A stretch of DNA of 64,000 bases, taken from contig NC_083608.1 in NCBI RefSeq assembly GCF_029168945.1, forward strand, positions 20,726,136 through 20,790,135, written 5' to 3'. Positions 11,242-22,083 of the stretch are shown here, piece after piece (within the stretch, counting starts at the first letter, position 1; each line of letters begins with the position of its first letter). The notes under the pieces were generated by a model, which was given only the letters and a program-made list of their open reading frames with translations, ran no database searches and was not told the DNA's origin. The translations under genes and the position numbers were made by a program. The DNA comes from Cannabis sativa. Its lineage: Eukaryota > Streptophyta > Magnoliopsida > Rosales > Cannabaceae.

Positions 11242-11670
11242 TGAACTTGTTCATAGGAATGGTATTGCAAACAAGAGTAAGTTAATTGATCATGATCAGA
11301 AATAATACTGAGAGGCATTCACGAGTCAGGGATCATAAATTGTATGCAAAGTTTAAAAAGTGAAAATTCTAGTTATCAGAAGTGTCCTTCCAGTGGCATA
11401 GTGTCGGGAAAGATGGAATTATGGTCAATCCAAGAAAGATTGAGTCAGTTAAGAATTGGTCGAGGCCAAGAATAGTTACTGAGGTTTGAAGTTTTCTCAT
11501 ATTGGTAGGGTATTATCGATGTTTTGTAGAAGGTTTTTCTAAGATTTTGATGCCATTGACAGAATTGACTAAAAAGGACCAACAATTTGTGTGGTCTAAC
11601 AAGTGTGAAATGAGCTTTCAAGAGTTTAAGCAACGATTGATCACAGCACTAGTGTTAGCTTTACCATCAA
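11242..11670 (+). pseudogene. Ty3/gypsy RT fragment in unit C
   Basis: Third copy of the truncated reverse-transcriptase fragment, 825 bp after the second and essentially identical to it. Confidence 0.85.
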
Positions 11671-11719
11671 CCCTAAACCCTAAACCCTAAACCCTAAACC
11701 CTAAACCCTAAACCCTAAA
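11671..11719. repeat. Telomere-type heptamer block, 7 units
   Basis: Seven perfect CCCTAAA copies at the junction of units C and D. Confidence 0.97.
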
Positions 11720-12059
11720 TATATATAACCTTCTACTTTCAGCCGCCCCATATACGATTTTCACAAACCCTAAATTCGTAACTATTATGAATATGGTGGC
11801 CACGTAATAGATGTGACATTTTTCAACCGACGTAATAAGTTTTTTGTGACAGTTTTAAAATGCCATAAATAATTTAGCGTCATTTTTTAACCGACGCATA
11901 AAATAAAATAGAAAACTAAGTATTTAGCGTCGGTTAATAAATGTCGAAAATTGTTTTTTGCGTCATTTCAAAAATGACGCTAATAAAAAACTATTTGCGA
12001 CTACGGTATATACGTCGAATTATAAACCGACATAAATTCTTTAAGTGACACTTAAAAAC

Positions 12060-13083
12060 TGAACTTGTTCATAAGAATGGTATTGCAAACAAGAGTAAGT
12101 TAATTGATCATGATCAGAAATAATACTGAGAGGCATTCACGAGTCAGGGATCATAAATTGTATGCAAAGTTTAAAAAGTGAAAATTCTAGTTATCAGAAG
12201 TGTCCTTCCAGTGGCATAGTGTCGGGAAAGATGGAATTATGGTCAATCCAAGAAAGATTGAGTCAGTTAAGAATTGGTCGAGGCCAAGAATAGTTACTGA
12301 GGTTTGAAGTTTTCTCATATTGGTAGGGTATTATCGATGTTTTGTAGAAGGTTTTTCTAAGATTTTGATGCCATTGACAGAATTGACTAAAAAGGACCAA
12401 CAATTTGTGTGGTCTAACAAGTGTGAAATGAGCTTTCAAGAGTTTAAGCAACGATTGATCACAGCACTAGTGTTAGCTTTACCATCAGACCCACAAAAAT
12501 TTGTTGTTTATTGATGCATCCAGACAGGATCTGGGATGTGTTTTGATGCAAGATAACAGAGTCATAGCCTATGCATCCGGACAGTTGAAGGATTATGAGT
12601 AGCGCTACTCGACACATGAATTAGAACTAGTTGCGGTTGTGTTTGCCCTAAAAATATGGTGACATTATCTGTATGGGGAGAAGTGTGAGATTTATACAGA
12701 CCATAAGAGTCCTAAGTATTTCTTCACTAAAAAATACTTGAATATGAGACTGAGACAGTGGTTATAGCTAGTTAAGGATTATGACTGCGAGATTTTGTAT
12801 CATTCCGGGAAAGTCAATGTGGTGGCAGATGCTTTGGGCAAAAGAGGTCCCAGACAAGTGTTAGAAATAAAAACAAAGTATAAAAATTACCCCTGCATGA
12901 AAGCAAACTAACACATAAAACAAATAACCTCTTAAACGAAAAAGTTTACAAACCACAAATAAAATAACTCCCCCCTAAAATAAAGGTTTAGAATTGTAAC
13001 CAACAATCCAAAAAATAAATGTATACTCTCCCTTTTGTATATCAAGGAGCCAATATATAACAAGCAAAATAAACAAAGTCATA
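12060..13083 (+). pseudogene. Ty3/gypsy RT-RNase H fragment, long copy in unit D
   Basis: This copy is not truncated at 'accatca' but continues through RNase H: after a 2-base deletion near 12512 the frame reads DLGCVLMQDNRVIAYA, a TAG at 12600-12602, THELELVAVVFALKIW, a [18 protein letters not shown], and a further TAG. It ends at 'caaagtcata', after which CACTA subterminal DNA resumes. The same 1.03-kb segment occurs at 14481-15507, outside this CACTA element, with the same three stop codons, so the fragment was already dead when copied. Confidence 0.87.
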
Positions 13084-13546
13084 AGCTAACCTTGCGTCAG
13101 TTCACAACTGACGCAAAAACTCCTACGTAAAAAAATTAAATCAACAGATGGGCCAAGCCCATTTCACAAACCCTAAATATATATAACCTTCTACTTTCAG
13201 CCGCCCCATATACGATTTTCACAAACCCTAAATTCGTAACTATTATGAATATGGTGGCCACGTAATAGATGTGACATTTTTCAACCGACGTAATAAGTTT
13301 TTTGTGACAGTTTTAAAATGCCATAAACAATTTAGCGTTATTTTTTAATCGACGCATAAAATAAAATAGAAAACTAAGTATTTAGCGTCGGTTAATAAAT
13401 GTCGAAAATTGTTTTTTGCGTCATTTCAAAAATGACGCTAATAAAAAACTATTTGCGACTACGGTATATACGTCAGTTTATAAATCGACGTAAATTCTTT
13501 AAGTGACACTTAAAAACTGACGTGAATAATGAATTTTGTAGTAGTG

Positions 13547-14345
13547 GTTGGTCGGAGGGACTTGCTCTGGGAGTTGCCCTCTTGGCCCTAGCCCTATGTC
13601 TCGACAACTCGCCCAGTCCCCTCAAGTGACGTGAGCTCTCACCCATCACCTGTGTCATAACATGCATGTCTGCGGGAAACTGGGTGGGGTCGACATTGTA
13701 TTGTAGGGGGACATTGGTCGACACTAGTTGAATTTCACGAATCTCAACTATTTTGGCCTACAAAAATTGAACAAATTTTTAGAGTTGAATAGAAATTAAA
13801 TATAGAATGAGTTTCTTAAAGATATAAAATTACTTACATGCAATTATTGTGTGTGTGTTCATCGCGCCATTTGTTGTTCTTGTGTAGTTAAATTTTTAGA
13901 AAGTATCCACAACACTGAGAAGTTCTCATTTCTCAGGATTAGCATTTTTTTACATAAAAAAATTAGAAATATATTATTCAAAAAATATTAATTTTTAGGC
14001 AATAATAATTACCCCATTGACGATGTCGTCGACTATGGTCTTAGACCCCCATCCACCTTGAATCTTCATTTGGGCTCCTATTTTTGCATTTTGTTCAACT
14101 CTTGCCTGTAATTTTACAACTTTCATTTTATTCTTGTTGTTTTGGGTCTTTCCAATACGCAATAACTTCTACCCACACCTTTGGTATGACCACATCTGAA
14201 CGTGATGTCCTTTCCATATTTTTCAATATTCTCCTTACATGTCTTTTTTCATGTCTGCTCTCCAACCACGTAGCCCTTTTGACAATGATTTAAGACCACA
14301 GTCCATGAACATAGGATTGTCATTTGAAAACTCAAACTTTGTCTG
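13547..14345 (-). pseudogene. CACTA transposase, upstream exons
   Basis: Continues the minus-strand transposase from 4841. It contains NVDPTQFPADMHVMTQVMGE and SSRHLRGLGELSRHRAR, the VxGExSxxxRGLG-type motif of plant Ptta/En/Spm transposases. Intron-like AT-rich DNA follows (about 13750-13990), then QNAKIGAQMKIQGGWGSKT (about 14090-14020) and KFEFSNDNPMFMDCGLKS followed by LRGWRADMKKDM (to about 14340), broken by stops and frame changes. Together the two parts represent the C-terminal third of the protein. The catalytic region is not visible. Confidence 0.6.
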
Positions 14346-14480
14346 AAAAAATAAACATTAAAGTCATTTATAATTTTTTCTGTGGAATAGTTTTGTTTGA
14401 TCTATTGCAATAAAAATTTGAAAGTTACCGCTAGTCTGTCTCAAATAGACAAAATGTCCCCTCGTCAATGTCCTAAAAAT

Positions 14481-15507
14481 TGAACTTGTTCATATGAATG
14501 GTATTGCGAACAAGAGTAAGTTAATTGATCATGATCATAAATAATAGTGAGAGGCATTCACGAGTCAGAGATCATAAATTGTATGCAAAGTTTAAAAAGT
14601 GAAAATTCTAGTTATAAGAAGTGTCCTTCCAATGGCATAGTGTCGGGAAAGATGGAATTATGGTCAATCCAAGAAAGATTAAATCAGTTAAGAATTGGTC
14701 GAGGCCAAGAATAGTTACTGAGGTTTGAAGTTTTCTCATATTGGTAGGGTATTATCGATGTTTTGTAGAAGGTTTTTCTAAGATTTTGATGCCATTGACA
14801 GAATTGACTAAAAAGGACCAACAATTTGTGTGGTCTAACAAGTGTGAAATGAGCTTTCAAGAGTTTAAGCAACGATTGATCACAGCACTAGTGTTAGCTT
14901 TACCATCAGACCGAGAAAAATTTGTTGTTTATTGTGATACATCCAGACAGGATCTGGGATGTGTTTTGATGCAAGATAACAGAGTCATAGCCTATGCATC
15001 CGGACAGTTGAAGGATTATGAGTAGCGCTACTCGACACATGAATTAGAACTAGTTGCGGTTGTGTTTGCCCTAAAAATATGGTGACATTATCTGTATGGG
15101 GAGAAGTGTGAGATTTATACAGACCATAAGAGTCCTAAGTATTTCTTCACTCAAAAATACTTGAATATGAGACTGAGACAGTGGTTATAGCTAGTTAAGG
15201 ATTATGACTGTGAGATTTTGTATCATTCAGGGAAAGGCAATGTGGTGACAGATGCTTTGGGCAAAAGAGGTCCCAGACAAGTGTTAGAAATAAAAACAAA
15301 GTATAGAAATTACCCCTGCATGAAAGCAAACTAACACATAAAACAAATAACTTTTTAAACGAAAAAGTTTACAAACCACAAATAAAATAACTCCTCCCTA
15401 AAATAAAGGTTTAGAATTATAACCAACAATCCAAAAAATAAATGTGTACTCTCCCTTTTGTATATCAAGGAGCCAATAAGATAACAAGCAAAATAAACAA
15501 AGTCATA
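14481..15507 (+). pseudogene. Ty3/gypsy RT-RNase H fragment outside the CACTA
   Basis: Encodes LYAKFKK, DGIMVNPRKIKSVKNW, VGYYRCFVEGFSKILMPLTE, then KFVVYCDTSRQDLGCVLMQD with an Asp of the RNase H fold, ELELVAVVFALKIW and [17 protein letters not shown]. Stops occur at the TGA before SFL, at TAG 15023-15025, at TGA in IW*HY, and at a TAG before LVKDYDCEILYHS. Both edges coincide with those of the 12060-13083 copy. This copy keeps the two bases deleted in unit D, so it is closer to the ancestral sequence. Confidence 0.87.
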
Positions 15508-16336
15508 AAAATTCAACAAAACATAAATAATAAAAAAAGATATAAAGTGAACCACTTAAGCATATAAAGCATATAAACAGAGTAAGTCAATACAAAATAC
15601 ATTTAAACCGATTAAGAGATATTCTTTTTTCTTGAGACATGAATATAATTCAAGGTGTCTAAAAGAGATACATAACCTAGTTGCTATAAGGTGTATTTAT
15701 AATCAATATACACCTTATTGACAGCTCATATATGGTCTGAACAAGACCACAACTCACTAGAAAAATACCTAAGAAAATATCTTCAATCAGCTTAGGAATT
15801 TTCATTTCTGTACCTACAGAATTGTGAGCAGTAAGTACGACTTTTATTTTATAGAAAAGAAAAGTCTTGCTTTGATTTTCTTTACAAAAAATCTAATCAA
15901 ACATTTGAGGAAACTCACAAAAGATTAGATTTACACCGTTGGATAAATAGAAGAATAACGAGTCATCAAACTTAACCTTTATGCCTTATTTTCTGTAAAT
16001 AGAGCAACTAGACATATTTTCTTTCATATATAATCCAATCAATATAAAAATATGGAAACCAAATAAACACCTCAATCGAAATTAATATTCAACTTATGAA
16101 ATATTTTTATCAAATTAAAGATGCCAAAAATAAAATTACATATGTAAATATATAATATTTAAATGATATAAAGGAAAATAAAATAAAGTTGATGTATGAT
16201 GTAATATAAATGTGTTATATAAAATAAAAAAAAAATAGAGTTTTAATAAAGTATTTTAAAACATAAAGCAAAAAAGCTGTTGAAAGTGCCCTTATACCAT
16301 AGCTGCTTTGATGTGCCATAGATAGGCATAAATATA
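15508..16336. other. AT-rich non-coding DNA
   Basis: No exon, RNA gene or clear element boundary seen. It may include the flank of the gypsy fragment. The short minus-strand frame around 15355-15555 lies in low-complexity AT-rich DNA and is not credible. Confidence 0.4.
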
Positions 16337-16605
16337 GGGAAATTTACAAAAATACTGGAATTTGGGTTAACTTTTACAAAAATACTGTCATGCGGAGAAG
16401 TTTTCAAAAATATTGTGTTTTTATAAAATACCAGTAGAACACAAAACAGAACAACTCAAAACAACAGTAGAACAACTAAAAAACACCAGTAGAACACCAG
16501 TGAAAACATAACACAGTATACTGCAGTATGAAACTTAAAAAAAATACCGCCTAGCAGTATTTTTATAAAAAAAATAACAAAAGTTAGTATACCATGTAAA
16601 TTTCC
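16337..16605. mobile_element. MITE, Mutator-like TSD
   Basis: Inverted ends: GGGAAATTTACA at 16337 and TGTAAATTTCC ending at 16605. The flanking 9-mers are ATAAATATA (16328-16336) and TTAAATATA (16606-16614), an 8-of-9 match, pointing to the Mutator superfamily. Length is 269 bp and there is no coding capacity. Same family as 1-237. Confidence 0.7.
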
Positions 16606-16746
16606 TTAAATATATCATCATTTAATGGTTCATAATTCGAAAAGGAGACTAAACCCAATTCATATTATAAAATGATGATATTATTTGATCCTATCTTAAA
16701 TGTTAATGACTGAAATAAATTTGTGTTTGAGATATTATTAGATAAA

Positions 16747-16999
16747 TATTATAAAATAATATAATATAATATAAAGTAGATGAGAAGAAAGAAGAAGAAG
16801 ATGAAGAGAGAAAGAGAAAGTGAATGAGAATTTCTGAGTTATTTATTCCAATGGGGTGAACCCCTATTTATACAAATACAAGAGTGAGATATTAAGAAAC
16901 TAAGAAAAAGGGAAACTAAAGAAAAGAGGAATGTTGATTACAATTCATGGTAATAAATAAAAGATTTGGACATCCACATAATTATTAATATTTATAACA
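16747..16999 (-). repeat. 3' LTR of the copia element
   Basis: 253 bp, bounded on the left by ATAAA and on the right by the polypurine tract (CTCCCCCTTGG at 17000-17010). Matches 21847-22083. Confidence 0.9.
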
Positions 17000-17055
17000 C
17001 TCCCCCTTGGATGTCCATAATAACTGTCTTATTAAAAATCTTGCGGAAAACTTGA

Positions 17056-17450
17056 TCAAAGGAAAAAGATTATAGTGTAAACTAACTCCCCCTCATTTAG
17101 GCATTTGTGGAGATCTTCTAATCGACGAATTTTGATCTTGTCTGCCATCTTCTCAAATCTTGATGTTGGTAATAACTTTGTGAATAAGTTTGCAAGATTG
17201 ACACTTGATTGAATATGTTGAACACCAATATGCGTTTTCTTGTAGCGTATAAAGAAGAATTTCGTGAAATGTGTTCTAACTCTATCTCCTTCAATGTACC
17301 TCCTTTTAGTTGAACAATGCAAGCAGTATTATCCATAGAGAATTGCTTGGGTTGATACTTCTTTATTGAGTGCAATCCATATGTTTCCCGAATATGCTAT
17401 GTCAATGATCTCACTCACACACATTCTCTACTTGCTTCATAAAATGCAAG
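17056..17450 (-). pseudogene. Copia RNase H C-terminal remnant
   Basis: In two overlapping minus-strand frames, the residues FSMDNTACIVQLKGGTLKE, EGDRVRTHFTKFFF, VQHIQSSVNLANLFTKLL and PTSRFEKMADKIKIRRLEDL are the standard end of a Ty1/copia polyprotein. Upstream, EASRECV*VRS is recognisable. At least one frameshift and several stops break it. The polypurine-like GAGGGGGAG follows (minus strand, 17087-17095). Confidence 0.85.
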
Positions 17451-20400
17451 TATGTTAACATGATTTAAAGTTGCCTCGTTAAAAACCTTCCCTGAAAAAC
17501 CCAGTGGGATAAAATCTGAGCTAGGGAAAAAGAGTACAATGTATATTTCATATTCATAACTATTTGCAAGTTGCCTCGTTAAAAACCTTGCCAGGAAAAC
17601 CTAGTGGGACAAAACCTGAGCTAAGGGAAAAAGAGTGCAACATGAATATGTCTCCCCCTCATGCACATATGATCCATAATTCTTTTGGTGATAATAGATC
17701 TCATAAGATTATTGTTATCACTTTTAAAATATCACCATATACAATCTTTGATCATATATTTTCTATAACTCTTTCAGAGTATGTATGGACTTCTAAATTA
17801 TAGATGAGGGGTTCGTGGAACATTAATATTTATCCAACTAATTGTATCATTCATGTGTATATACAATCTTGTTCATACTAAAATTTAACATTTCAAGTAG
17901 ATATGAACATAACACATTAATGATAATATAAATTTTCATTTGTGACAATGATGGTACTCCAAAACCATATATTTGTTCCATCATGTTATATGATCTTAAT
18001 TTCCATATCAAATGATCATATATCTATAATTCTTGATACATATGAAGTACTTCAGGACTTCAATACTAATGAACAAACTTTATACATTTAATATTTCTCG
18101 ATATACAAAAGAAATAAAAGTTTGTTTTGCAATTAATTAAAAACTTTTCAAGAGTCTATCACAACATATAATTTACGTATTTATACTGCATAGACAACCA
18201 TACGTATTTTTCAAACAATAATTTACTTACATGTCTTTATTTCATACAAAGATCTTTGTCATATAGTGCGCGCGACTTAGAATTTATATCACTTAAGACA
18301 TGTATTAAATTCTTCTAGAATTTTTAGATAAGGCTTATTTCAAATTCTCACTATATTAGGAGCTCCAAATAAATAATCTTTTGTTGCAATATTTATGTGA
18401 CGCTTATAAATCCTCATAAAATATATTCCAGGCTATAATCAAATCATGATTATATTTTCTTAATATTTAAGCCTTACTTCAATCAATCTCATGTCTATGC
18501 AAACTTTGTACAACAATTCATTATGTACAAATACATATATGCAAATTTCTCATTAGAAATATTTATTTGCACACCCTACAGGTCTTACTTCATTTTATGT
18601 GAGTAAATTTGCCTGGATTGCGTCATAATATTTTGGCCAAAAACAAAATATATGTCGATGATTCTCGACAAATCTAATACCATGATCCTTGCTATCTCAT
18701 GTTAGTTTATTGCAGATGCACACATTCAATATTTATTGTCGACAAAAATTATATGATAATTTCCTCCCATATTGACATAACTTATAGATATCTCTTTAAT
18801 TTATAGGTACCTATATAGAATCACTTCAGGGATTCAATTATGATCAAATGTGTTATGTCTAATTTCTTTTGGGAGTCTCTTCTAGAGTATCGTTTTCATC
18901 ACGGTTATCATTTTTAAATCATCAATACTTTATAACATTAATGTATCTCCATGAGTACCTCTAGATTTAACAACTTCAGGGCAAATCAAATGAACATTTA
19001 CTAACAATTTCTATATTGTTCATTTACGCTTCAGGCGTTTTCAACTCATTCTAACTCAACTTTGAATAATATTTATTTGCAGTTGGTATAGATCATTTTG
19101 AACTATATCGTTCTTATATACTTTGTGCAAGGATCATTTTTCAAAAATTATCATCGATCCCAACTGCTTCTCTCCCTCTGATCGAGAGAATTTTTAAAAA
19201 TTGTGATATCTAATAATATTAATACACCTGTAGGGATTTCAATATATCACAATGAATCAATATTTATTTAAACCCATATATACTATATGACATTGAACTT
19301 CAGGTTCAATAAACTTCAGGTTCAAGTTCAATACTTATGAACTTAATTCATTTCTAAGAATGAGTCACACGTGTATAATAAGAAATACATAAATTTACAC
19401 ATTTTGTAAATGCATGATCATAAAATCTTATCACATCGATAAGAAACTATGCAATAAAAATCTAACAATGGCTCAAGATTGTTAAAGAAATATAATTTAA
19501 ATATTTTTTATGTGCAAATATATGCATATTCTTCTTTTGAGCCTTATAAATTAATAATGAGAAGAATCTTCTGGTTCTTCAACAAAATTTAGTCAAATCC
19601 TTTGACAATTTATTGCATATGATTGATCATGTCAAAATAATTCAATTCATGAACTTCAGGTTCACTATAATTTGTATTTCAATGAAACTTTCATAAGGTA
19701 ATGTAAAATCACTACAACATAATCATTACAAGTTTCATTTTTATATACACGAATAATATAATTATATTATTCTCCAAAACATATACACTCTTCAGGAGTC
19801 ACTATTATGTTTATCAAGCTTTATATTTCTTCAGGAATCACTATCATCAATTCAATGATGTGTATAATTTAAAAGATACATGACAATTATCATGTTATTG
19901 TAATGGTTAAATAGATATAACCATAATATATCATTTATTTTTCCTGGTATCTTTTTAACAAGTCGTCTAATTTATTAATAGACTATTCATTAGTCTAATT
20001 ATGATGACTTGATATATTATATATTTAAATGTACAACCAGTACATACAATAAGCTATTTCTTATTACTTTCATAACTAGATAAAAGTTATACATCGAGGT
20101 ACATACCAATATATTTTACTACTCCAAGTAGCAATTGTATGTAAGACTTCTTCAGGAAGCTTTTCAAATAATCATTTTGTGATTCTTTATCACTTTGATT
20201 ATATTGGATCACTAACAAATATTAGTAAATTATATATCCACTTTTGGGAATATGCAAACTGAATTATATAGTAACTATATATATACATATCCTGTGCCAA
20301 CAATAGTTTGAAACTATTGATTTCAAGAAATAATAAAATATGTATATATTAATTTGCTTCTGGCATTACCAATATATGTGAAATCTATATTCTTTGAAAT

Positions 20401-21337
20401 AGAATTTCATGTCTATTCATTCTCTTTAGGTAATGATATTTAAATATTCTAAATGTACAATAAGTTTGTACAATTCACATTCTATTAAATAATCAAGTAT
20501 ACTTTTATCTTGATTATAAGTGTGTCCGTACTACAGGTACGCGACCACTATTATTCAATTCCACACATGATATATAGATTTCATGCACTTTGATTGTGTG
20601 TGGTATCTCATCTTTTGGTTGTTTCCAATTTCTTATGGAAATATTTGAGTAGCAAACAATGCCATTGATTATTTAAAATCATTACATTCACTTCGGGGAA
20701 TGACGTTGAACAAGTAGAACATTATTATTAATTTCTTAAAAATTTATTACTTGTTCATATATAAAAAGAAATTACTCAGCAATTTCTTTAACAATATTTC
20801 AAAGAATATATGAATACAATTTTTGCATAATCTCCAAGATGTATGCAAAATTTGATCTTTAATATATGTCACATGCAATAATTTTCAACATTGCAAGTAA
20901 TAACAGTGTATAATAACATGACTAATACAAACAATCTTTAAAAGTAGTTGACTTCAATTCGTATCATTCTCTGCAGGGAATGATGAACAATAAATACATG
21001 TCTCATGTATTTAAATAACATTAGTCATGCTCACTGTTATTCTTATACTTTGATGTTTCAATGCAATTTTCTTAATATTCTTTTTAGGTATTCAAAACCC
21101 ACTATAAAATTGCATCAATAATAATCATTTTTAATGATTCTTTAGTTGTATTCATATAAATACAATCATTTTTTTTTTGACAAATATAAAACATTTACTT
21201 CAGGAAATGTTTGTCAAAATCTATATCGATATTAAATTACTTTTTATTGTCCTCAAAGAATACAAGAACATATATATAAATATGTATTTATCTCTTTCAT
21301 TATATATCCATCAACTATATAATGAATATTACGTTTG
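17451..21337. other. Non-coding interior of the copia element
   Basis: Nearly 4 kb of AT-rich DNA with no recognisable gag, protease, integrase or reverse transcriptase. Two direct repeats near 17469-17530 and 17571-17640 (gcctcgttaaaaacctt ... gggaaaaagagt) are a conserved copia 3' sequence present twice. The heptamer CTTCAGG recurs at irregular spacing (18050, 18824, 18974, 19029, 19298, 19314, 19654, 19790, 19829, 20150, 21198). Confidence 0.6.
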
Positions 21338-21530
21338 CATAATCTTCAGGATATATGCAAGATTTTATTGAGGACGCATAATCATCAGGATATATGCAAT
21401 ATTTTATCGAGGATCCATAATCTTCAGGATATATGCAATATTTTATCGATGATGCATAATCTTTAAGATATATGCAATATTTTATCGAGGATACATAATC
21501 TTCAGGATATATGTATAATTTATATAGATT
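21338..21530. repeat. 39-bp minisatellite, about 5 copies
   Basis: The unit CATAATCTTCAGGATATATG plus about 19 bases ending in TTATCGAGGA-type sequence starts at 21338, 21377, 21416, 21455 and 21494, an exact 39-bp period. The CTTCAGG motif of the surrounding region is part of the unit. Confidence 0.92.
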
Positions 21531-21846
21531 TTCTTTATCATATCATAGGCAAACATATATTGTAAATATTATGAATGATAAGAACATAATATGTATTTAT
21601 ATATGAATCAATAATAAATATATAAAAACATATACATACATATATAATATATAGATATATATAGATAAAAAGAAAAAAGAAAAAAAAGGATTCTTGAAAT
21701 TGTTTCAGTCAGATAAGTATATATATAAATATATATTTAGTGTATCGTGACTTTGAAACAATTCAAGAATTTTAACAAAATACTTACATTGGGTCTTAGG
21801 CAGAGACTCATGCTTGAAGCTTGGGCAGAGACTCGTGCTGATAACG

Positions 21847-22083
21847 TATTATAAAATAATATAATATAATATAAAGTAGATGAGAAGAAAGAAGAAGAAG
21901 ATGAAGAGAGAAAAAGAAAGTGAATGAGAATTTCTGAGTTGTTTATTCCAATGCGGTGAACCCCTATTTATACAAATACAAGAGTGAGATATTAAGAAAC
22001 TAAGAAAAAGATGAATGTTGATTACAATTAATGGTAATAAATAAAAGATTTGGACATCCACATAATTAATAATATTTATAACA
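21847..22083 (-). repeat. 5' LTR of the copia element
   Basis: 237 bp, matching 16747-16999 but lacking about 16 bp (ggaaactaaagaaaag). Followed by the TSD ATAAA at 22084-22088. Confidence 0.9.

Larger units (their letters stand above)
5080..13083. repeat. Tandem array, about 0.8-kb unit, interrupted
   Basis: Unit starts are at 5080, 5856, 10846 and 11671. Unit lengths are 776 bp (A), 818 bp (B, after removing the 4172 bp of inserted element plus TSD), and 825 bp (C). Unit D begins at 11671 and continues into a longer gypsy fragment ending at 13083. The lengths fit 769 + 7n, where n is the number of CCCTAAA-type heptamers at the unit start (1, 7, 8, 7). Each unit has about 340 bp of CACTA right-subterminal sequence followed by about 430 bp of gypsy sequence. 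Copies differ at only a few visible positions (for example aataatagtg versus aataatactg), so amplification is recent. Confidence 0.9.
4842..13546. mobile_element. Second CACTA element, non-autonomous, TSD GTT
   Basis: Left end CACTACTACAAAA at 4842, right end the inverse (TTTTGTAGTAGTG) at 13534-13546. The 3-bp target duplication GTT is at 4839-4841 and 13547-13549, which is diagnostic for CACTA insertion. Subterminal regions are full of GCGTCGGTT/AACCGACGC words and a perfect inverted repeat, TTGCGTCAG with CTGACGCAA, at 5002-5026, repeated near 13090. There is no transposase. The interior is a tandem array of units, each joining CACTA subterminal DNA to a gypsy reverse-transcriptase fragment, with telomere-type heptamers at the junctions. 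A third CACTA element is inserted in the second unit. It interrupts the outer element's transposase gene. Confidence 0.88.
4059..14475. mobile_element. Outer CACTA (En/Spm) element, left end and body
   Basis: The left terminus is CACTACAAGAAAATAACC at 4059, followed by several hundred bases of GTCGG/CCGAC-type subterminal repeats, the normal layout of plant CACTA transposons. The interior carries minus-strand remnants of a Ptta/En/Spm-type transposase (4556-4841 and 13547-14345), now split by a second CACTA element. No matching right terminus was found; the sequence runs into a gypsy fragment at 14481, so the right side appears lost or lies beyond that fragment. The end coordinate marks the last sequence I attribute to the element. 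Confidence 0.55.
16747..22083 (-). mobile_element. Ty1/copia element, full-length by LTRs, TSD ATAAA
   Basis: LTRs at 16747-16999 and 21847-22083 are nearly identical apart from a deletion of about 16 bp. They are flanked by ATAAA at 16742-16746 and 22084-22088. Orientation is minus: the polypurine tract (minus strand CCAAGGGGGAG) directly abuts the LTR start TGTTATAAATATT at 16999. At the other LTR, the minus strand reads TTATCAGCACGAG directly after the LTR, consistent with a primer-binding site. LTR ends are TG...TA, not the canonical TG...CA. The 4.85-kb interior carries only an RNase H remnant. The rest is AT-rich and non-coding, with a 39-bp minisatellite and a recurring CTTCAGG motif, so the element is non-autonomous. 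Confidence 0.9.

Noticed and set aside
5856..11719. A chromosome end or true telomere
   Set aside because: Heptamer blocks are only 49-56 bp, lie in one orientation inside transposon DNA, and recur at unit junctions.
5080..13083. CRISPR-like array
   Set aside because: Units are about 0.8 kb, with no short spacers, in a plant genome; the array is a transposon interior.
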